Assembly: GCA_002416125.1 (NCBI GenBank)
Contig: DIBU01000001.1
Coordinates: forward strand, 248,001 to 312,000
Direction: 5' to 3'
Source: Halieaceae bacterium UBA5044
GTDB taxonomy: Bacteria > Pseudomonadota > Gammaproteobacteria > Pseudomonadales > Halieaceae
DNA length: 64,000 bases
Position numbers and translations under genes: made by a program. Positions 33,484 through 41,726 of this stretch are shown here, one piece after another. Under the pieces are notes generated by a model. That model had not been told where the DNA came from, did not search any database, and worked only from the letters and a program-made list of their open reading frames with translations. The first letter of the stretch is position 1. Every line of letters starts with the position of its first letter.

Positions 33484-35889
33484 ATGTTGCTGCGACGAAT
33501 TCTGCTGGCGTTGTTGCTCGCCGCCCTGGTGGCGGGTACTGCGCTCTGGGTTCAGGTGAAGTCTGCCGCCGTACCCGACCAGGATACGGCCCTGACCCTG
33601 CCGGGGCTCAGTGCGCCGGTGACGGTGTTGCGCGACGACCTGGGTATTCCCTACATCTTTGCCGAGAGCACGGCTGACCTGCTGCGCGCCCAGGGGTTTG
33701 TGACGGCGCAGCACCGCCTGTTCCAGATGGAGTTTTTCCGCGCAACCTGGCAGGGCCGTCTGGCCGCCAGTATCGGCGAAGCAGGTCTCGCCAGCGATAT
33801 ACGCATGCGTGTGCTGGGGATAGAGCACAACAGTCGCCGACACGCGGCGCAGTTGAGTGCGGCCAGCCGGGACTGGCTGCAGCCCTACGTCGACGGGGTC
33901 AACGCCTACGTGACCGCACATGCGGGAGACCATCCGCTGGAACTGGGGTTGGTGGGCCTCGAGGCTCGCACCTGGGAGCTGGCCGACCTGGTCGCGCTGG
34001 TTCACTTCGTGCACTACACCCATGCCACCAATTACCAGGCGGAGCTGTTGGCGCAACAGCTTGTCGATCAGCTGGGCGCGCAGCGCGCGCAGCAACTGAT
34101 GCCGCTGTTGCGCAACCTGGATCGCGATGCAGCGCAGCCCGCGCTTGCCGCGAGCGCGCCTGAAGCGGGCGCCGCTGCGGGCCTGGGCAAGGCGAGGCTG
34201 CTGTTTGCGCCAGACCCGCCCCGGCACGGTGGTATCGGCTCGAACAACTGGGCGATCAGTGCGGCGCGCAGTGCCTCTGGCCGGGCCATGCTGGCCAATG
34301 ATCCGCACCTGGACAACCGCATTCTCCCGGGTATGTTTCATCCCGTGGGTCTGTTTGCGCCGGGTATCCAGGCCGTGGGTGCCACCCTGCCCGGCCTGCC
34401 CGGCCTGCTGGTGGGGCGCACGCAACACGTGGCCTTCGGCGTTACCAATGCCTACGGCGACGTCCAGGACGTGTATGTCGAAACTGTGGACCCTGCTAAC
34501 CCGGAGCACTACCTGGAAGGCGGGCGCAGCCTGCCCTTCGAGCGCCGCGAGCAGGTGGTTCAGATCAAGGACAGCAAGGCGCCGGGGGGGATGCGCGAGC
34601 AGCCGCTGGTGGTGCATTACACCCGGCGCGGGCCGGTGATCAGCGACCATGCGGGTCCCGAGGGAGACAGGGTGCTGGTACTGCGCACCACGGCCTGGGA
34701 AAAACATGCGCCCCAGCTGGGCATCGAGGGGCTGCTCGACGCCGCGAACGCCCGGGAGTTTGACGCGCGGGTGCAGGATATCGACCTGATGATGTTCAAT
34801 TTCGTCTACGCAGACGACCAGGGCAACATCGGGCACCGCGCATCCGGCGCGCTGCCCCTGCGCGCGGGTGGCGATGGCAGCCTGCCGCGAGCGGTGCCCG
34901 CCGATGGCAGCGATGACTGGACAGGCTGGATACCCAAGGCGCAGATGCCCGCAGCGTACAACCCGTCGCGGGGCTGGGTCGGCACGGCAAACCACGATAC
35001 CCGCCCGGCAGGCTTTCCCTGGTATTACACCAATTACCTCTCACCGGACTACCGCTATTTGCGCATGGGCCAGGTGCTCAACCAGGCCCATGCTATGACC
35101 GTGGCGGATCACTGGGCGCTGATGGCCGACAACCGCAACCTGCAAAGCGACACGCTGTTGCCGCATATCCTCGATGCGCTGGCCACCGAGCCCGCGCAGG
35201 GGGACCTGCATGCCCTGCTGGCAACCTGGGATGGCGTCGACCGTGCAGACAGTCCTGCACCGCTGATCTACCAGGCGCTGTATCGGGAAATTGCCCTGGG
35301 CACCTTTACCGATGAGTTGGGTGAGGCGCTGGCGGCCGAGATGCTGTCCACCTGGTACTTCTGGCAGCAGCGTTTCGAGGCGCTACTGGCGACCCCCGAC
35401 GCCGCGTGGTTCGACGACACCGCAACACCCCACCGCGAGACACTGGCGGATGTCATTCGGGCCGCGGCACCCCGGGCCCGGGCACTGCTTGAGGGCCTGC
35501 AGGGCAAAGACCCCTCGGCCTGGCACTGGGGCGAGGCACACAGCCTGCATTTTGTCAGCCCGCTGCGCCCCAGCGGATTGGGCAGCGGCCTCGCCGGCAG
35601 TTTTGCGGTGCCGCGCGGTGGCAGCGGCGAAACGCTGAACCGCGGCATTTACGACTTCGAGCAGCCCTTTGCGGCGGGTTTTTTCGCCTCGCTGAAGCTG
35701 GTGGTGGATTTTGCCGACCCGGACAAGGTCGAAGCGATCCTCGCTGGCGGGGTTGTCGAGCGGCATCTGCAGCGCCACCAGAACGACCAGGCGCATCTCT
35801 GGGCGGCGGGTGAGCGCAGGCCATGGTGGTTCAGCCCGGAGCAGGCCAGGGCACACGCTCGCACGGAAACACGACTTCTGCCGGAGTAA
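33484..35889 (+). CDS. Penicillin acylase family protein (Ntn hydrolase)
   Basis: An 801-residue precursor of the S45 family, which self-cleaves into alpha and beta chains. It has an N-terminal hydrophobic anchor or signal (residues 4-24), the alpha region with VLRDDLGIPYIFAES and AQGFVTAQHRLFQMEF, a linker, then the cleavage and nucleophile site GGIGSNNWAIS (Ser near residue 255). The beta chain carries NDPHLDN and GLPGLLVGRTQHVAFGVT. Related enzymes cleave beta-lactam side chains, acyl-homoserine lactones, or pyoverdine-type fatty acyl groups. With a single gene and no siderophore cluster nearby, quorum quenching or a house-cleaning role is possible. Confidence 0.92.
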   Translation: MLLRRILLALLLAALVAGTALWVQVKSAAVPDQDTALTLPGLSAPVTVLRDDLGIPYIFAESTADLLRAQGFVTAQHRLFQMEFFRATWQGRLAASIGEAGLASDIRMRVLGIEHNSRRHAAQLSAASRDWLQPYVDGVNAYVTAHAGDHPLELGLVGLEARTWELADLVALVHFVHYTHATNYQAELLAQQLVDQLGAQRAQQLMPLLRNLDRDAAQPALAASAPEAGAAAGLGKARLLFAPDPPRHGGIGSNNWAISAARSASGRAMLANDPHLDNRILPGMFHPVGLFAPGIQAVGATLPGLPGLLVGRTQHVAFGVTNAYGDVQDVYVETVDPANPEHYLEGGRSLPFERREQVVQIKDSKAPGGMREQPLVVHYTRRGPVISDHAGPEGDRVLVLRTTAWEKHAPQLGIEGLLDAANAREFDARVQDIDLMMFNFVYADDQGNIGHRASGALPLRAGGDGSLPRAVPADGSDDWTGWIPKAQMPAAYNPSRGWVGTANHDTRPAGFPWYYTNYLSPDYRYLRMGQVLNQAHAMTVADHWALMADNRNLQSDTLLPHILDALATEPAQGDLHALLATWDGVDRADSPAPLIYQALYREIALGTFTDELGEALAAEMLSTWYFWQQRFEALLATPDAAWFDDTATPHRETLADVIRAAAPRARALLEGLQGKDPSAWHWGEAHSLHFVSPLRPSGLGSGLAGSFAVPRGGSGETLNRGIYDFEQPFAAGFFASLKLVVDFADPDKVEAILAGGVVERHLQRHQNDQAHLWAAGERRPWWFSPEQARAHARTETRLLPE

Positions 35890-35971
35890 TACGGGGATCC
35901 GGTTGCGTTAAGCATGGCTTCAGAAAAGGCGTGCACAATAACGTCAGGCACAATCCTCAGGAGGGATGTCC

Positions 35972-36712
35972 ATGCGTCAATCGTCAGCTTTGCGATCACA
36001 CCCGGTGTGGGATGCCACGACCCGCTGGTTCCACTGGATCAACGTGCTCTGTGTGCTGGGCCTGCTCGGTGTCGGCCTCGTTATCTTCAACGCGGGCACA
36101 CTGGGCATCAGCGGCGAGGGCAAGGTGGCACTGAAAACGCTGCATGTGTGGATAGGTTACGTGTTCGCCATCAACCTGCTCTGGCGCATAGTCTGGGGAT
36201 TTGTCGGGAACCGTTACGCGCGCTGGTCAGCCGCTTTACCGGGAGGACGCGGCTATGGGCAGGCCCTTGTCGGCTACCTGCGTGGGTTGCGCGCGGGCAA
36301 ACCGCCGCCCTACCGTGGACACAATCCCCTCGGACGATTGATGGTGGCCCTGCTGCTGTTGTTGCTTGTGAACCAGTGCGTTACCGGCCTGGTGCTCGCC
36401 GGTACCGACCTGTATCTGCCGCCCTTCGGGCACCTGTTCCTGGACTGGGTGGCGGTGCCGGGTGCCAGTGCAGAGCAGCTGGTCGGCCTGAAGCCCGCGC
36501 AGACCCCGCTGCTGGATGCCGACGCTTACGCGGCCATGCGCACCTTTCGCAAGCCGTTTATTGAGCTGCACGAACTCGGTTTCTGGGGCCTGGTGTTGGC
36601 CATTCCCCTGCACATCGCCGCCGTGGTGATCACTGAGTTGCGCGAGCGCAACGGTCTGATTTCCGCGATGTTCTCTGGCCGGAAAGTCTTTTCCGAAGAG
36701 CCGCGTGACTGA
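35972..36712 (+). CDS. Cytochrome b561-type membrane cytochrome
   Basis: A 246-residue integral membrane di-heme cytochrome b. Likely heme histidines sit in RWFHWINVLC, LHVWIGYVFAINLLWR and the C-terminal ELHELGFWGLVLAIPLHIAAV. It belongs to the bacterial cytochrome b561 / hydrogenase b-subunit superfamily and may link a periplasmic or membrane dehydrogenase to the quinone pool. AGGAGGG at 35959-35965 supports ATG at 35972 over the abutting ATG at 35966. No hydrogenase or cytochrome c partner is adjacent. Confidence 0.9.
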   Translation: MRQSSALRSHPVWDATTRWFHWINVLCVLGLLGVGLVIFNAGTLGISGEGKVALKTLHVWIGYVFAINLLWRIVWGFVGNRYARWSAALPGGRGYGQALVGYLRGLRAGKPPPYRGHNPLGRLMVALLLLLLVNQCVTGLVLAGTDLYLPPFGHLFLDWVAVPGASAEQLVGLKPAQTPLLDADAYAAMRTFRKPFIELHELGFWGLVLAIPLHIAAVVITELRERNGLISAMFSGRKVFSEEPRD

Positions 36713-36728
36713 CACGTGGGCTGCGCCG

Positions 36729-37415
36729 TCACTCCTCGCGCACGTAAATGGAGGTATAGCCGGCGCGCGCGAACAGGTGGTAGCCGTGCGCCTGCAGGTG
36801 GGTGCATACCCTGCCGCTGGCCAGTGCGGCCAGGTTGGGGCCATACTCTTCCACGGAAATGACTTCCGGCCGAAAACGCTGCAGATCGATATCGCAGGCG
36901 ATTTTTTCATCATAGCCCTCGATATCGATGTTGATATAGCGGATTTCCTCGCCCTGGTTCTCGGCGAGGATGCGGTTGACGCTGAGGGTCGGGACCGGCA
37001 CCGCCCGCACCAGTTCCTTCAGTTCCGCCCTGTCGCTGCTGATCGACCCCAGCGCGCTGATGCCATCGCGTGTCTTGGTCACCTGCGGCAGCATCAGGTT
37101 CACCTCGGTCAGGCCGTCGCTGATTTCTGCCTCGCTGACGACGGCGGCGCAGATGTTGCGGTCACCGCGCCGCACGCGATCAAACAGGCGGATGCTGTTG
37201 GCATTGGCGTCCACATTCACGCCCTGCCATCCGCACATCCACAGGTAGGCAGTGTTGGAAAAACGGAAGGGATGAAACGCGCCGAGATCCAGGTAGCGGC
37301 CGGGCGCCCGGTTCGGCTTGACCAGTTTGCGCACGATCACGTCCTCGCCGTACTGGCCGAAGTGGCCCTTGAAGCTGCCTGAGCTGATGGCACTGAGTAT
37401 TTTGAACGGGTTCAT
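36729..37415 (-). CDS. FkbM family methyltransferase
   Basis: A 228-residue protein with GQYGEDVIVRKL, the SAM-binding strand RYLDLGAFHPFRFSNT, and the late family motif IRYINIDIEGYDEKIACDIDL followed by PEVISVEEYG. FkbM proteins O-methylate sugars or secondary metabolites. ATG at 37415 is chosen; an upstream in-frame start would run into ilvD. It follows ilvD on the same strand with 34 bp between. Confidence 0.88.
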   Translation of the reverse strand: MNPFKILSAISSGSFKGHFGQYGEDVIVRKLVKPNRAPGRYLDLGAFHPFRFSNTAYLWMCGWQGVNVDANANSIRLFDRVRRGDRNICAAVVSEAEISDGLTEVNLMLPQVTKTRDGISALGSISSDRAELKELVRAVPVPTLSVNRILAENQGEEIRYINIDIEGYDEKIACDIDLQRFRPEVISVEEYGPNLAALASGRVCTHLQAHGYHLFARAGYTSIYVREE

Positions 37416-37449
37416 GCCTGCTCCGGCCCTCGCGGGGCGTGTCTGTGCA

Positions 37450-39294
37450 TCAGTCGAGCAGCGACAGGTCGCGTACCGCACCGCGATCGGCGCTGGTCAC
37501 CATGCTCGCATACACTTTCAGCGCCGCGCTGACCTTGCGTGGTCGAGTCTCTGCAGGCTTCCAGCCGTCCTTGCCCCGGGCGTCCATGGCGGCGCGCCGG
37601 GCGGCCAGCTGTTCATCGCTCAGCCGCACATTGATGCTGCGTTCGGGAATGTTGATGTCAATGGTATCACCGTGTTCGACGAGGGCGATGGCGCCACCCG
37701 AGGCCGCCTCGGGCGATACGTGGCCGATCGACAGGCCCGAGGTGCCACCGGAAAAGCGGCCGTCCGTCAGCAGTGCGCAGGCCTTGCCCAGCCCCTTCGA
37801 TTTCAGATAGCTGGTGGGGTAGAGCATTTCCTGCATCCCCGGGCCGCCCCGCGGGCCCTCGTAGCGGATGATCACCACATCCCCGGCCTGCACCCTGCCC
37901 TCGAGGATGTCGGCGACGGCGCCCTCCTGGCTCTCACAGATGTAGGCGGGGCCGGAGAACACCAGAATGCTGTCATCGACGCCGGAGGTCTTTACCACAC
38001 AGCCGTTTTCAGCAATGTTCCCGAACAGGACGGCAAGTCCGCCCTCAAGGGAGAAAGCGTGGTCGATATTGCGAATACAGCCGTTCTCCCGGTCGAGATC
38101 CAGGCTGGGCCAGCGGGTGTCCTGGCTGAAGGCCACCTGGGTGGGTATGCCGGCAGGGCCCGATTTGTAGAACTGGTGTACTGCCGCATCGCTGGTGCGC
38201 ACGATATCCCAGGTATCCAGTGCCGCGCCCAGCGTCGGACTGTGCACGGTGGGGCAGTCCCGGTGCAGCAGTCCGGCGCGATCCAGTTCGCCGAGAATCG
38301 CCATGATGCCACCGGCGCGGTGCACGTCTTCCATGTGGTACAGGGGGGTGTTCGGCGCCACCTTGCACAGCTGGGGTACACGGCGCGACAGCCGATCGAT
38401 GTCCTGCAGGGTGAAGTCGAGTTCGGCCTCTTCGGCCGCTGCGAGCAGGTGCAGAATGGTATTGGTGGAGCCGCCCATGGCGATATCCAGGCTCATCGCA
38501 TTCTCGAAGGCCTTGAAGCTGGCGATATTGCGCGGCAATACGCTGGCATCCTCCCGCTGGTAGTAGCGCTGGCACAGCTCCACCACCAGGCGGCCGGCGC
38601 GGCGGAACAGCTGCTCGCGGTCGGCGTGCGTGGCCAGGGTGGAACCGTTACCGGGCAGGCTGAGCCCCAGGGCTTCGGTCAGGCAGTTCATGGAATTTGC
38701 CGTGAACATGCCGGAACAGGAGCCACAGGTAGGGCAGGCGGAGCGCTCGTATTCCGCAACCTGTTCATCGCTGGCGTCGCTGTCGGCGGCGATCACCATG
38801 GCGTCAACCAGGTCCAGCTTGTGCTCGGACAGTTTGGTCTTGCCGGCTTCCATTGGCCCGCCGGAGACGAACACTACCGGGATGTTGAGTCGCATGGCGG
38901 CATTCAGCATGCCGGGGGTGATCTTGTCGCAGTTGGAAATACACACCATGGCATCCGCACAGTGTGCGTTGACCATGTACTCTACCGAGTCGGAAATGAT
39001 GTCGCGACTGGGCAGGCTGTAGAGCATGCCGTCATGGCCCATGGCGATACCGTCGTCCACGGCGATGGTATTGAACTCCTTGGCCACTCCGCCCGCGGCC
39101 TCGATTTCGCGGGCAACCAGCTGCCCCAGGTCCTTCAGGTGAACGTGACCGGGCACAAACTGGGTAAAGGAGTTCACCACGGCTATGATGGGTTTCCCGA
39201 AGTCGCCGTCCTGCATGCCGGTGGCGCGCCACAGCGCGCGCGCGCCCGCCATGTTGCGGCCGTGGGTGGAGGTTTTCGAGCGGTAATCAGGCAT
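37450..39294 (-). CDS. ilvD: Dihydroxy-acid dehydratase
   Basis: A 614-residue iron-sulfur dehydratase for valine and isoleucine synthesis. Cluster-ligand cysteines are in CISNCDKITPGML and ACPTCGSCSGMFTANSMN, and the end has ALLTDGRFSGGTSGLSIGHVSPEA. The length equals E. coli IlvD (616). ATG at 39294 begins the canonical MPDYRSKTSTHGRNMAGA; the longer open frame upstream is not conserved. Confidence 0.96.
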   Translation of the reverse strand: MPDYRSKTSTHGRNMAGARALWRATGMQDGDFGKPIIAVVNSFTQFVPGHVHLKDLGQLVAREIEAAGGVAKEFNTIAVDDGIAMGHDGMLYSLPSRDIISDSVEYMVNAHCADAMVCISNCDKITPGMLNAAMRLNIPVVFVSGGPMEAGKTKLSEHKLDLVDAMVIAADSDASDEQVAEYERSACPTCGSCSGMFTANSMNCLTEALGLSLPGNGSTLATHADREQLFRRAGRLVVELCQRYYQREDASVLPRNIASFKAFENAMSLDIAMGGSTNTILHLLAAAEEAELDFTLQDIDRLSRRVPQLCKVAPNTPLYHMEDVHRAGGIMAILGELDRAGLLHRDCPTVHSPTLGAALDTWDIVRTSDAAVHQFYKSGPAGIPTQVAFSQDTRWPSLDLDRENGCIRNIDHAFSLEGGLAVLFGNIAENGCVVKTSGVDDSILVFSGPAYICESQEGAVADILEGRVQAGDVVIIRYEGPRGGPGMQEMLYPTSYLKSKGLGKACALLTDGRFSGGTSGLSIGHVSPEAASGGAIALVEHGDTIDINIPERSINVRLSDEQLAARRAAMDARGKDGWKPAETRPRKVSAALKVYASMVTSADRGAVRDLSLLD

Positions 39295-39506
39295 GTGGGC
39301 CTCGGTGGATCCAGTCAGATGACGTGCCGCCGAAGCAGCGATGGCAAGCGCGTAAGAATAGCAAAGAATCCGCTCTGATGGGCATTGCGTACCGCCTTCG
39401 CGGCGCGTTTTCTTGGCCATGCAGCGGGTCGGGCGCCGTTTCCCTGACGCATCGCAAGGACAGGGCACAGGGGACATGGTGTAATGGAGCAAAGGAGACG
39501 TAATGT

Positions 39507-40709
39507 ATGAGGCAGGGAGGTATGCGCCAGCCGTTTTTCCGCGCACTCGTTTTCTCGGCGCTGTGCTGCACGGTGCCGGTGCAGGCGCAGCTTGCCAGCG
39601 ATCTGGCGCTGCACGAGGTACTGAACGCGACGCTTGTCCATCACGGCTATACGGCGGAGGTCTCAGCGGAGTCCGACGGGGGCAACGGTCTGCTGGCTGC
39701 GCTGCCCTCGCTGTCCGCCAGCCGATTGCAGAGTGACCAGCGTGCGGGCACCGACGAGACCGAGCTGTCCCTCAACCTGCCCTTCAAGTCGCTGCAGCGT
39801 CGTGATCTCGATGAGAACCTGGCCGCCCTGCAGGACAATCTGCGAGAGACGCAGCAGCGCTATCGCGCCTGGTTTTTCTCCGGGCTGATCCGCAATGCCG
39901 TCTGGGAACACCGCCTTGCGACGCTGGAGCTTGCGCAGTCGCGGGCACGAGCGGAGCTGCTGCGGGAGCTGGAGCAGCGGGCGGTGTTGCAGGCCGATGC
40001 CGGCGCCATACCGGGCTATGCAGCGCTGCTGCTGACCCAGGAGCGGCTCGATGCCGAACTCGCCGTGGCCGATGGGCTGGCCCGGCAGCGCGCTGCCCAG
40101 GCCGGCTTTGTCGCGCTCACCGGTCTGCCGGCGGTGCCGGCGCGGATCGTGGAGGCCACGCCGCAACCCGAAGCGCCCGATTACAGTGGGCACCCGCAGC
40201 TGGCGCTGCTGGCCCTGGCTCGCGAGCAACAGCAGGCGCTGATTGCGCTGAATGACCCGGCAGCGGTGGACTGGAACCTGGCCCTGACAGCGCGCAGCCT
40301 GGATGGTCCCGGTCCCGCAGAGCACCAGTACGGCCTTGCCGTAGAAGTGCCTTTGGGGTTCTTCGAGGTGGACAACCGCGCCGGACAGGCGCAGCGCGCG
40401 GCGCTGGGCCGCGACTTTTCCCGCCAGCACGACACCTTGCGCACCAGTATCCGGCAGGAGTGGATTGCCCTCTCCACTGAAGCACAGCGCTTGCGTGAGC
40501 GGCGTGAGCTGCTGCAGGCATCGGCGCAGGTCGGCGAGCGCATCGAAGCGCAACTGCTGGCGCTGCGTTCGGGCAGTGAGGTGGAGGTGGAGCTGGTGAT
40601 CCGGCGCCTGCTGGAGGTGCTGGAGCGGCGCAGCGAAGCGTCGCTGATCGACGCGCACATCGAGTATAACGCCGCGCGGTTGCGGCAGACAGCGGGACTA
40701 CCCTTATGA
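39507..40709 (+). CDS. TolC/CzcC-like outer-membrane component of a metal RND efflux system
   Basis: A 400-residue exported protein. It has a signal peptide (cleavage near VQAQL, residue 29) and long amphipathic helices rich in Ala, Leu, Gln and Arg with paired coiled-coil character, as in TolC-type outer-membrane factors. At about 400 residues it is slightly shorter than CzcC or CusC, and sequence signatures are weak, so the call leans on position before the adaptor and pump genes. AAAGGAG at 39491-39497 supports ATG at 39507. Its stop overlaps the next ATG by 4 nt. Confidence 0.7.
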   Translation: MRQGGMRQPFFRALVFSALCCTVPVQAQLASDLALHEVLNATLVHHGYTAEVSAESDGGNGLLAALPSLSASRLQSDQRAGTDETELSLNLPFKSLQRRDLDENLAALQDNLRETQQRYRAWFFSGLIRNAVWEHRLATLELAQSRARAELLRELEQRAVLQADAGAIPGYAALLLTQERLDAELAVADGLARQRAAQAGFVALTGLPAVPARIVEATPQPEAPDYSGHPQLALLALAREQQQALIALNDPAAVDWNLALTARSLDGPGPAEHQYGLAVEVPLGFFEVDNRAGQAQRAALGRDFSRQHDTLRTSIRQEWIALSTEAQRLRERRELLQASAQVGERIEAQLLALRSGSEVEVELVIRRLLEVLERRSEASLIDAHIEYNAARLRQTAGLPL

Positions 40710-41725
40710 AACACGCGGTATGGATGCTGCTGGCCCTGTGCTGGCCGGCGCTGGGGTTCGGGTCGGATGTGCCCCTTGCGGCGCTGGGTGACTTGCGGCT
40801 TGACTATACGGCGGTACAGCCCATTGCGGAGGTCCCGGGGCCCACGGTGCGGGCGCAGGTCACCCATCGCACCGGCAGCCAGTACAGCATTCAGTTGCCG
40901 CGTGATGTGCGGCGGGCGCATTACCTGGTACGCAATGGCGCCCAGGTGGTGGCCGGGCAGCCTTTCGTTGTGCTGGAAGGGCCGGAGATTCATCATTTTC
41001 TGCTTGAGTTCAGTGCCATGGAAAGGCGCTATCGCAGTGCCGAGGCTCGCTACCAGCGCAGCCGCGCCTCCTATGAGCAGCAGGCGCTCGCGGAAGATCG
41101 GTGGGTCGCCATCGTGGACAACTACCTTGCGCTGCAGCTGGAGTATGAACACATGCGGCATTTTATGGAGCTGGTAGACCCACCGCAGGACGACGTGGAA
41201 TCCATCACCCTGCACGCTCCCATCGATGGCTATATCGAGTTCGAGAGCCGCCAGACGGCCCTGGTGGCGGGTGATGAGGTGGCGGCCTTCCTGGCGCCGG
41301 GTGAGCTGCGCGTGCAGCTCCTGGTCCCGGCGCAGGATGCGGACAGGCTGACCGGCGTGCAGCTGGCGGGTTGTCGGCTGGATGTGGAGGAGCTGGAGGG
41401 CGTTGCCCGTGGCTTTTCCTTGGTCGCCTGGAGTGCGCCCGTAACGGCGGCCTGCCGGGCGCCGCTCAACGGTGTTCTGGGGGCAACGCCGCTGTATCGC
41501 CACGCGGCGCATCGGGTGCCGCGCTCGGCGGTGTTTACCTGGGAAGAACAGGCGCATGTGCTGCTCCGCGGCGACGGGGTGCTGCAGCTGGTGCCGGTGG
41601 CGCTGCTGCAGCCGGTCGGCGAGGATTACGCGGTGACCTCCGCGGTCGACCTTGCGGGGCGCGACGTGTTGAGCAGTTCGGTGTCCGCTGTTCAGGGTGT
41701 CCTCATGGGCCTGGGTGGCGAGTGA
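40706..41725 (+). CDS. Periplasmic adaptor (membrane fusion) protein of a metal RND efflux system
   Basis: A 339-residue protein with a signal peptide (residues 1 to about 21). A beta domain is followed by the lipoyl-like YLVRNGAQVVAGQPFVVLEG, a helical hairpin (about residues 95-150), the second lipoyl half LHAPIDGYIEFESRQTALVAG, and a beta-barrel. This is the HlyD/CusB layout. It lacks the long N-terminal metal-binding extension of CusB. It overlaps the outer-membrane gene (4 nt), and its stop (41725) is 1 nt before the pump ATG. Confidence 0.82.
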   Translation: MKHAVWMLLALCWPALGFGSDVPLAALGDLRLDYTAVQPIAEVPGPTVRAQVTHRTGSQYSIQLPRDVRRAHYLVRNGAQVVAGQPFVVLEGPEIHHFLLEFSAMERRYRSAEARYQRSRASYEQQALAEDRWVAIVDNYLALQLEYEHMRHFMELVDPPQDDVESITLHAPIDGYIEFESRQTALVAGDEVAAFLAPGELRVQLLVPAQDADRLTGVQLAGCRLDVEELEGVARGFSLVAWSAPVTAACRAPLNGVLGATPLYRHAAHRVPRSAVFTWEEQAHVLLRGDGVLQLVPVALLQPVGEDYAVTSAVDLAGRDVLSSSVSAVQGVLMGLGGE

Positions 41726-41726
41726 C

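Noticed and set aside
37318..39378. A 686-codon frame opposite ilvD
   Set aside because: It is a shadow of ilvD, which has complete iron-sulfur motifs and a canonical start.
39385..39412. Hairpin followed by TTTTC upstream of the RND genes as a terminator
   Set aside because: The stem is four base pairs (CCGC/GCGG) and no plus-strand gene ends there.
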